Shown here: positions 56,003-64,000 of the stretch, piece after piece | How the letters are laid out: each line of letters opens with the position of its first letter | Position numbering within the stretch: the first letter of the stretch is position 1 | Assembly (NCBI GenBank): GCA_013339765.2 | Contig: CM023448.1 | Location: forward strand, 114,956,008-115,020,007 | Length of the DNA stretch: 64,000 nucleotides | Origin: Haemaphysalis longicornis | Taxonomy: Eukaryota; Arthropoda; Arachnida; Ixodida; Ixodidae | Reading direction: 5' to 3' | Translations under genes and position numbers: made by a program | The notes under the pieces: model-generated | Databases searched by the model: none | What the model was told of the DNA's origin: nothing | Seen by the model: only the letters and a program-made list of their open reading frames with translations

Positions 56003-56305
56003 AAAATTCAGAGCCCTTCCACCCCGTGAAGAGGGGTGGCCAGCAAAGCTGCGGTGCCGAGCCTCCACGTGAGGTTTGTCTGGGCGTACGACCCCGGGTA
56101 TCGGAGAAGGTTTTGGCGCGTGGCTTGTTACGACTACGAAAAAGGCACAATTTCGTGGCCCTTACTAGTTGTCTGGAAACACTAATTCATACAGTCTGCG
56201 CCCCAACTCCTCGAAAAAAAAAAAATCCAGAGACTTGCCTATCCTTTCGTGTTCGCAGCTGTGCTGGCCATCCCTCTTCACGGGGTGGAAGGGCTCTGAT
56301 TTTTT
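56003..56305. mobile_element. Inverted-repeat element, about 300 bp (MITE-like)
   Basis: Arm 56003-56053 is the inverted complement of 56254-56305 with about three mismatches (ttcagagcccttccaccccg and its complement). The central 200 bases have no recognisable coding sequence. A related single arm is present at 26217-26254. A C-terminal-looking ORF (55855-56310) simply traverses the element. The ends and target-site duplication are not resolved. Confidence 0.65.
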
Positions 56306-56540
56306 TGTAATTTTGCGATTGAGTATTTGTTCCTGGTTATTAGCTGAAAGTCCAGTCCCTGTCCAGTCACTGCTCCTCGCGCATGCTCAGCAACGACCTC
56401 TTCACGAGCACGTGGAAACGGCTATCAAGCGGCTTCCTACGCAGCGTCAGACTTGGCTACTGCGCATTGAGGCGCAACACCTGGGCACGCGCCGGCGCCA
56501 GTGCGTCTGCCGCGGCTATGACGCAACACAATCCCAACAC

Positions 56541-56630
56541 AATCCACTTTAATCCAATCCAATCCAATCGAAATCCAATTCAAGCCAAGCAAGTCCATCC
56601 AATTGAATCGAATCCAATCCCATGCCCCTC
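56541..56630 (+). repeat. Degenerate (AATCC)n repeat
   Basis: Repeated aatcc/aatcg/aagcc pentamers with drift. Confidence 0.85.
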
Positions 56631-58439
56631 GCGCTTGCACAGAACGGCCCTTCACGGCACACGCGAAACTGCTTCCACCTCGGCCAGTGTATCTTACGCT
56701 ACAAAACACACAGGAATCGTGGGTAGAAATTTATTATAGCGCGGGTATGGTAATCACGGGCGCATGCTCTATGAAGGCCCTAGGACCTTTTTAATTTTGT
56801 TAATTTTGTATGCTTTTTTCCATGTCCCCGTGCCCCGGGGGTGTGGGCGCGGCAGTTTATACGATTCGGGGATTTTGAGTGAGCTCCGCAACGTGGCGCT
56901 ACGCTCGCTAGCGATTCCTGTCCTACAAATCGCTCTGGGACCGGAGACGATCTGCTGGATCCTAGCCATTTACAAGCTTTGCTGTAAAAGAAGAACGCCA
57001 CGCGCGAGCGCTCTTGCCGGCGTAATATAATGAGCAAAATACATTGAATACAGCTCACGAAGTGCCACAAAACCACGATTGCACGGATTTCGCCTTCTTA
57101 TATTTTCGTCATTACAGTAAGCATCTGCTACCTTAGAAAGTCGTGCGGACCCTTTTGCGGACGAATGAGGTTTAAGGGCAGATGTTGTGGCCGGAATACT
57201 GTTGAACTGCAAAGACCGCGCGCGCCTCGGTCCACACTTAATGAAGCCTCCAAATGAAGGGGCGTACTTTTGAGGCAGCTGCATGCAGTCCAGGCTTCGT
57301 ACAAGTCAAGACTCGACGCCATTGTATGCACTCAAGGCTCGCTACCCGGTGGCCACTCCTTGCGAATACGACTTTCCGCCGTGGCATGAAACCAGCGCCC
57401 ACCGTTAAGTCCGTCATCTTAGGCTTTGTCAATAGCCATGGCAAGTATGCTGGTCCACACCTTTAGGTTGCAACCGTCCATGCCTCGTCCCCTCCAACTT
57501 TGTCTGACAGCATCCACTATCATACATCGGGAACCGTGGGCTTCTTTTCATCATCACTGAATCTTCAGTCCTTTTGTCTTTTTGGGGGCACAAAGCTGGG
57601 CCACTGCCATAGGGATGTGTATCACGCTGTCCTGTGTCAGGGATGTGTGTCGCGCTGTCCGCTCATTCATTTCAGAGACGGCTCGTCCACTGCTTTTGAA
57701 ACTATTCCGATCAAGTCGACTTTTATTTGTTTGGCCACTCCTCTTTCTTTTTTTTTTCTTGAAAATACTGACGAAATCTTTTTTTTCTGCTCACCTCTTC
57801 TGCTAACCTAATTGGTTTCCACGAGCAAAACAAATTCATCTTGGCCTATGCCCCTAAGTAGGTATGGGCCATTTTTTATGGGTCCCCACCACGGCCACGA
57901 GGGTGTGGCCTCGGCATGCAGTCCCAAGCTCCCACAGAAACCGCACGACGTCCCGCAACTATACCCTCAAGCCGTCACTCTCGGAGGTAGACAAACCATA
58001 CAAGAACGCATTCCCCTGCAACAACGAAATGGGGGTGATGATAATAGAGATGTTCGACCAACTCCTAACCGACCTGCGACCAACGAGGAAAGAAATGATG
58101 ACTACGGTAAGTGGTAGAAGAAAGAAGCACCTTTGAAGAAGAAGACCATCAATTACTATGACGAACTCTTCCCCTCGGATGCAAACGGAAGTAGCGAAAT
58201 GCACAGACGCGGTCACCGCAAGATGTCATTGCCTGAATACGTGGATGCGCTCCTCTCCATGGCGGTTAGCGCGCCCACGGGACGGCCGAAGATCTCGCCT
58301 ATGGGTCGACATCGGATGAGGGGTACAACCTGGAGCAGGAGCCTGCAAGATCACTTACTACACTGAATATCTATTTTATTATCTTGCAAGCCGGTATGAC
58401 GTACTCCTTCTCTCCCTTCCTACCCCCTCTCACTTAAAC
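56631..58439. other. Anonymous sequence, possibly part of a decayed retroelement
   Basis: The stretch 57860-58380 has plus-strand ORFs (101, 90 and 77 codons) that could be decayed sequence upstream of the LINE tail at 58.44 kb, but I recognise no reverse transcriptase or other domain. The remainder is featureless. Confidence 0.3.
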
Positions 58440-58730
58440 CAAGCCTGGCGGCACCTGCCAACTAAACTTCTTCCCTATCACTTTAACGAACATCAACACT
58501 CGCACACCTTCTGTGCCCAGCATGCGACCCACACATATAACCCCTCGTTGCCCACAATCCCCCCGGGACGCACCAATCCTCCATTTTTCTTCCCTGGGGT
58601 CTGCATCTGTCCAGCTCCAACCCGCGAGACCAGCGACGATTGGTCCAACGGGCCTGCGAAATTGCAAAAACCCTTGAGAGCCCTGTACTGAAGGCCCAAA
58701 CCCAGAATACACTCACGCTTATTATAGGTT
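58440..58730 (+). mobile_element. LINE family A 3' end with remnant zinc knuckle
   Basis: One plus-strand frame reads RTSTLAHLLCPAC (the CxxC of the knuckle, about 58514-58525), DPHI, a stop, PLVAHNPPGTHQSS, then WGLHLSSSNPRDQRRLVQRACEIAKTLE. The order (knuckle, HNP-containing linker, W...LSSS..DQRRLV.RA tail) equals that at 606-1029. At least two in-frame stops show it is dead. Confidence 0.65.
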
Positions 58731-59502
58731 TATTCTCCCTCTATCGGCATTCAAGTTCAACCACGGGACGGGCGAACAACTACTTTTGCGAGTCTCACCG
58801 GCCGCGGGTTGTTGTCGGTTCCGTGTGCCGGCCTTCCGCACCTGCAATAAATGTGGGAGGGCCCACATCCTCGTGTACACCCTATTCTTACACAAGTCCT
58901 ATAGATTCCTTAGGAATTCGTCACCCCTTTCTTTCTGATAATTGTTGTGGTTTGAGTCGGATGGGCGGACGTAATAATTTTGGGTTCCTTTATCAAGTTT
59001 CCGGCCGCGTCCCCAAGGCCCACAGGTACAACGTTGTGCCGCATCTTCTAGTAAAATAGTTTCTAAGAAATGTTACACGCGAAGTAAATTGCACAAATTT
59101 ACGCTCGCGGCTCGCGATATGTTTGCAGCAAAGCGGATTGTGCTCATCGCTTTCGTCGCATTTTGTCATTGGGTTGGAGGATATATCGTACACAGGAAAC
59201 CCAATTTCTTTCTTCATAAATCCACACATTTACACCAGTCGCGCAAGGGTAGAGACAGCGACGCACAGGTGGCACATTCAACAACCGCGTCGTTTGTGTT
59301 TGTCACTTTCATGCACTAGGCATTGGATAAACACTCGCACGCACGACAAACAATTTTTTTCATAGCCCTTAAGTGCCATCTTGCGGTTTTGTGAAAAAGG
59401 CTTCGAGGCACACCCTTCCGAAAGACCATACCATCAGACGGTCCATAACGCGAGGTAGGCACATAGGGATGGGTGTTGCAAGTGGCAGTGGCCGAATGAC
59501 GC
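58731..59502. other. Anonymous sequence
   Basis: A 139-codon ORF begins inside the LINE tail (58640-59059) and continues here without recognisable features. No gene is supported. Confidence 0.4.
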
Positions 59503-59781
59503 CATGCGATATTTGATTTGATTGATTGATTGATTGATTGTAGGGTTTAACGCGCCGACGCAACGCAGGCGATGAGGCGCGCCGTAGTGGAGGGCTCCGG
59601 ATAATTTTGTCAACCTGGGGATCTTTAACGGCGCCGAAATCTCGTACAACACGGGCATTTCCTGCTTTTCGCCCTCCATCAGAAAAGGCACCACCTCGGC
59701 CGGGAATCGAACCCGCGACCATCTGTGCTCAGCAGCGCAACGCTTAGCCACTGAGCCACCGCGGCGGGTCATGCGATATTT
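59503..59781 (-). mobile_element. Ruka-type SINE with 12-bp target-site duplication
   Basis: catgcgatattt lies at 59503-59514 and 59770-59781. The minus-strand element is complete (A box tggctcagtgg seen as its complement near 59749; B box near 59705) with a long tail, seen as five consecutive gatt units. Several single-base indels scattered through the body (for example ggataattttgt, cgtacaacac) are unusual for an otherwise young copy. Confidence 0.95.
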
Positions 59782-60059
59782 CGGTTATTCACTTACGTCC
59801 GTAGAGTGCGACGGGAGAGGCTCTTGGAGATCAAGTGTAGCTGGTTTGACTTCGTGGAGCCGCCGGTTCGGGAGCTGGAGGGAGGAGCACCGAAGAGTGA
59901 GAGGAAAATTTCTGAAAGTACCGTCAAATGTGGCCATGCGCCCGCTTTGCGTCCACATCCAACGCACGTTCTATCGGTGCACAGACAAATGCAGGCAGCC
60001 GGGGGTGTTTCAGCGATAGCGCTATAGGCATGCGTCACGTGCTGGCATGTTTGTGTACG
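59782..60059. other. Anonymous sequence
   Basis: No gene or repeat recognised. Confidence 0.4.
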
Positions 60060-60308
60060 TAGTAGTAGTAGTAGTGCCGCTTTATTTTACATTGGGTTCA
60101 GGGTAGAGGGGTGGCGGAGGCCCAAAGGGCCCCTGAGAGCATTGAGAGCATGATGGAGCCAGTGACCACCGTCACCCGCGCTGGCGCGCGCGGGAAAAAG
60201 GAAAATACGCGGATATGTCCAATATTCAGCTTCGCTCACAAGTGAACAACGCAAAAACGGGTATACCATTAGGTGAAAGGTCTGTAGTTTTAACAAATCC
60301 TGTTTCAC
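60060..60308 (-). mobile_element. Possible retroelement 3' end with AATAAA and (CTA)n tail
   Basis: On the minus strand a frame ending HWLHHALNALRGPLGLRHPS...NPM stops at 60087. It is followed by gtaaaataaagcggcac and a (TAC)n run (complement of 60057-60076). A stop codon, AATAAA and a trinucleotide tail are what LINE or SINE 3' ends look like. The coding part is not recognised, so the family is open. Confidence 0.35.
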
Positions 60309-60754
60309 TCCAGGCCTTGAACTTGGCCATTGCCGGAAATGGGAGTACTAGTTGGGTTGTGGGGCAAGTAACAGGGCTGCAACAGACGCTGGTGCGTGCG
60401 CACTGAGGTCAGGAAGGAGGCGTGCATGACAGCGCGTGGCCCCCTCTGCGACGGACAGCCATCGAGCCGCTTCATCTTCCACAAGAGCCGCTCCCGACCG
60501 CAGGCTATCACTTCCCAAGCATATGCTGGCAGAGGAAGCGCCCGAGAAGTGGAAAACCATTCAGGATCCTCCATCGTCTAATACAGCGAGTACTGAGTAA
60601 TTGCTTGAAAGAAAATTGAGTGATATCTTAGACCTTTTTCGCACGCTAGTTTCCTTGCCCGGTTCATCCAATATAGTTTGTCCCATTTCTATCCTTACTG
60701 TGCGTCAGGGCTGGCATGTGAATTAAATGGGCTGTGGTGCGAATATTTGCGTCA
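60309..60754. other. Anonymous sequence
   Basis: No gene or repeat recognised. Confidence 0.4.
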
Positions 60755-61220
60755 TACCGTATTTTCGCGCGTATAACCCGCATCAAAACGGCCAAAATTT
60801 TAGTGGCAAAGTAGGGGTGCGGATAATACGCGGGGTTTTTCCTTTAGTGCAGCTTCATGGCAATGCGAGTTGTGCCGTGAAGCTCCTACGCAGCAACACT
60901 GACTAAGCCTTCCATGGCAGTGATTGCACAAAACATACAAGGACAAGGAAGAAAAAACACAAGGACGAGCACACTCTAAAAACTGAATTGTATTAGTGAG
61001 TCGTGACTTTCGCCTTGCAGTCAGTGTATTCTACTTGCTAAATGTACGCGTTCTCTCTCTGCGTAGTATGTGATGTGTTGCTTGAGCAGTAGCTTTGGTG
61101 CAGCCTTTCCTGTATCAAGTGTGCGGGAAATACGCGAGGATTTTTTTTTCTTTTCCGGCGAGGTGAAAGTGGGGGTGCGAATTATATGCAGGGGCGGGTT
61201 AAACGCGCGAAAATGCGGTA
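60755..61220. mobile_element. Tc1/mariner-like MITE, about 466 bp, TA-flanked
   Basis: The left end taccgtattttcgcgcgtat (60755-60774) continues aacccgc. The right end (61194-61220) is its inverted complement with two mismatches over 27 bases. The outermost TA on each side fits a TA target-site duplication, typical of Tc1/mariner. A second inner block, ggggtgcggataat against gggggtgcgaattat, is also partly shared. There is no transposase ORF. Confidence 0.7.
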
Positions 61221-61989
61221 TCTGAGCGTGACCGTTTTTTAAGCGAGTACATGGCCTTTTTCGTTAGCATTTGGAGTGTCCTCATTTGCACTAAATTCTG
61301 CCGCCACACACTAAAACTGCCTAGTATAGCGGCCTAACGGCAAGACACGTCAGCACATTAGCTTGTATACAACTGATCTGTTAACCATTAAAACATTCGT
61401 GCAGGCTGATCAAGCGCTCGCTTTGCACCTTTTCTACGCAATTTTAAGCACATGTTCAAGAACCGAAGTCGGATAGTTTGCACGGCCAACCATAACGTGC
61501 GGGCTGTGTGGTGGGTCATTCGTGTCCAGAAAGCGCACCCTGTACGCAGGGCGCTTGGCGGTAATGTGGAACTGTGACTGCGCAACCCTGACTGTTCGCT
61601 TTCAAAGTGTGGTGACCGCAGAAAAAGTTGTAAATCACTCCAATTTTTAGCATTTATTGCTCGTTACAGCAGCACTTCGTTGAAGCCTTTGTCACGATGA
61701 GGCAAGAAACATGCGTACAAAGCGATGGCACCGATCATAAAGAGGCTGCAGGACACGTCTACCTTTTAGCCAAAAGCACGCCTTGGACGGGGAAGTTCGC
61801 TCGCAAATTGATTCTTCCGGCACCCTATATGTCCGCATGCATTGACCACGCTCACAAAGTTAGCCCAAGTTTTGCCCGAACAAGAACAAAAAAAATCAGA
61901 ACTGACTCCTTGTATTGGCAGTCAAGAAATGGAATTCTTTACCTACTAGCTATAGTGTATCAAACGGGCGCTTCTTCTTTTCAAACCGC
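61221..61989. other. Anonymous sequence
   Basis: A 109-codon ORF (61697-62026) is unrecognised. No gene is supported. Confidence 0.4.
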
Positions 61990-62325
61990 ACTCCTCGCAT
62001 TTTTAGCGATTCAAAGTGCTCTGTAACTTGTCTTTATCATGCTCATCTTTTCTAGGCTGTAAATGTGAGTTTCTGCTTTTAAAATACCAGATTTTCTGTC
62101 ACTTTTACACTTTTTGGTTTTGGATACAATGTTTAACGCTGTATTTTGCAATTGCCTTGTATAATTCTCGTGCTTTTATGGTATTCCAATGTCACTTCTG
62201 TTGTGTTTATTCTTTTCTTTTGGCAATATTGTATCTTTCGTCGGCTTTCAACTCATTCCCGCCTATGTAATGCCCACTTGGGCCTTTAGGGTACCCAAAT
62301 AAATAAAAAAATAAATGAGTAAATA
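61990..62325 (+). mobile_element. LINE-type 3' UTR with (AAATAAAT)n tail
   Basis: A T-rich, stop-dense segment ends in atgtaatgcccacttgggcc, tttagggtaccc and then aaataaataaaaaaataaat. This arrangement (T-rich 3' UTR, short GGGCC hairpin, AAATAAAT tail) is what I expect of a LINE 3' end. No coding part is recognised upstream, so it would be a 5'-truncated copy. Confidence 0.45.
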
Positions 62326-62401
62326 AAGCTAGTGTTTTTGCCTTAAACGTGTTCGTCGTTTATGTGTGATGGGTACTGGTGCCGAGGAGTAGTAGGGCCA
62401 C

Positions 62402-62824
62402 GTGAACTCAGTGTCACATGGTGCGTGGTGCGATGGCCGGGGGTGTTGGGTGACACGCTTCCGTTTGTCGGCGGTGGGTTCCCACAGCAGGGCGCACACG
62501 CCTGCAGGTGCATCCTTTTCCCGCGAGGGCGAGATGGATGAACACAACGCCTTCGGCGAGAAGATGCCAGCGAGTTCCGCCTCTCCAGCGATAGCCCTGC
62601 TGCAGCCGAGCTATCGCCTGTTTCCGGTGGCATCAGAATCAATCGGCTCGGCGGGGCCGTCGGCACACAAGTCTCGCGTTGCCAACAACTGGTCCCAAGC
62701 CTGGCGTTCAGCGCGGCTGACGCCAGGCATCCGGTGCGGCATCAAATTCATGCCGCCCTCCCCGCCGCCGCCTGCCTCCGAGAGGATGCAGATTCCGAAT
62801 CGTGATCCGAAAGGAACCCTTTAA
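62402..62824 (+). other. GC-rich segment with overlapping ORFs on both strands
   Basis: A 140-codon plus-strand ORF (62402-62824; inner ATG reading MDEHNAFGEKMPAS) and a 107-codon minus-strand ORF cover the same bases. The plus-strand product ends in a Pro-rich segment (PPSPPPPASE). Neither is recognised. It could be an exon or a retroelement ORF1 fragment, but open frames on both strands are expected in such GC-rich DNA. Confidence 0.2.
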
Positions 62825-64000
62825 AAAAACTACCTCTCACAAATATTACTAACAGTTCGGTGCTCGAGTTACACATAGATGAGGCACTTGGTTGGTGGTT
62901 TCGCTTCATTCATCTCTTGAAACGGACAGTTGTCTTAATTACAAAAAGAAAAAGAACAGCAAGAAGAAGAAATAAGAAAAAAAAGGCATCATCTCGCTGC
63001 ATTGATTTAATGATACTACGTACAAATGTATACCGGATGCGAAGCGCCTGCGGTGACCTCTGTGTAACAGCTGCCTCGATATCTCAAAGCTGATATTTGC
63101 ATACTCGTTCGCTTCGACCTTGATCCGTCGGACCACCACACGTTCGCCATTGTGCTACCCTGCGGCTGTGTGGTTGTCTCGCGGCTCAATGCGTAATCTG
63201 CAAGTGGGAGAGCGCGATGGGCGACAAGGTTAATGCACGTAAATGTGATTCCCCTCTCCCTCTTCCCGCGTCTCGCCCTGCAGTTTTCTATTTCTTCCTC
63301 GACTGATCCAACATACGGTCCAGATTATAGCTAAAAGCGCGCGTGTTAGCTAAGCGCCTCGCTCTTCGGACCGACCCGTATTTTGTGCAGCCGCCTGCAC
63401 GATGGCCTCCCAATCGGCCTCCGCAACCACTGGGAAGCTGCGCTGTACGGATCCTCGAGGTCTTATAGGATAAGCGAAACTAATCACGTACGCATGTGGA
63501 TACCGGGTCTTCTGGTTACGTCGGTGTAGAGTGTCGCGCGGAATCCTCCTTCACAAGTTCGAGCCGTCTATAAGGGGGGTGTGCCCGGCGATTTTACAGG
63601 GCGTACGTGCATTGATGCGTACCCCTCCCTGACATCCGGAGGCTATCACAGATGTGCCCGGAGTAAAAAAGAAGTCATTTAGGCGGATGAACCGGATTGG
63701 GGTTATAAAGCACATGATAGAGAGACTGAGTGCAAATTTGTGACGCAATTGTTAAATAGATGACGCGCTTGAAACAACGCGCGAAATGCAAAATTCTGGA
63801 ACTCCGCTTGCGTCGAATGGTGCACTATATTGAATAGAGAACAATCAGCCAGGAGACGTAAGACTGCTATGAAAAGGCCGCGGCATGTACACGAAGATTT
63901 TCGTTGCCAGTGCCGACTGGTTGCAGCGTTGCCTGAACCCAGAGCAGCTGCGTCGTGTCTTCGAGCCCTGCAATAATTGTTCAAATGGGAACGATGGCCG
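62825..64000. other. Anonymous sequence
   Basis: An A-rich purine tract lies at about 62940-62987. No gene, RNA or repeat family is recognised to the end of the window. Confidence 0.4.

Noticed and set aside
1..64000. Endogenous viral sequence, toxin gene or bacterial island
   Set aside because: No capsid, polymerase, protease, toxin or bacterial gene signature was seen on either strand.

Overview
This 64 kb window is animal nuclear DNA, almost certainly from a hard tick (Ixodidae, probably a metastriate such as Rhipicephalus, Dermacentor or Hyalomma). The decisive evidence is a dozen full-length, truncated or diverged copies of a tRNA-derived SINE that matches the tick element Ruka: a Pol III A box (tggctcagtgg) and B box (ggttcgattcc), a conserved body, and an (AATC)n tail. 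There are no operons, ribosome binding sites, long ORFs or other prokaryotic features. The longest ORF is only 274 codons and looks accidental.

The window reads as intergenic or deep intronic sequence made of layered transposable-element debris. About 0-8 kb holds LINE 3' ends, three Ruka-type SINEs and one SINE nested inside a LINE with a clean 17-bp target-site duplication. About 8-15 kb holds a second tRNA-like SINE, a frameshifted LINE 3' end, a hAT-like MITE carrying a G20 tract, and a truncated Ruka. About 16-21 kb is mostly anonymous, with GC-rich patches and a possible regulatory region near 19.1-19.9 kb. About 21-25 kb holds a decayed RNase H domain, another Ruka, a 173-bp inverted-repeat element, an unrecognised 120-codon ORF and a LINE tail. 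About 29-32 kb holds a promoter-like patch, a foldback element and two pairs of dispersed repeats. About 36.7-37.5 kb holds two oppositely oriented GAGTG/CACTC minisatellites. About 40-46 kb holds LINE tails, a tRNA-like head, a tandem duplication, a Ruka and long microsatellites. About 47.6-61.2 kb holds a Harbinger-like MITE, hairpins, a probable processed pseudogene on the minus strand (53.5-54.2 kb), more LINE remnants, a Ruka and a Tc1/mariner-like MITE. The last 3 kb holds another LINE-like 3' UTR and a GC-rich segment.

The parts with a clear relationship are the retroelements: the SINEs presumably depended on LINE machinery of the kind whose 3' ends are scattered here, and the MITEs imply that hAT, PIF/Harbinger and Tc1/mariner transposases are or were present elsewhere in the genome. 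I found no intact host gene and no coherent new multi-gene system. The most distinctive signals are structural: several near-perfect inverted duplications with very short spacers, and repeated G20/C16-type homopolymers.
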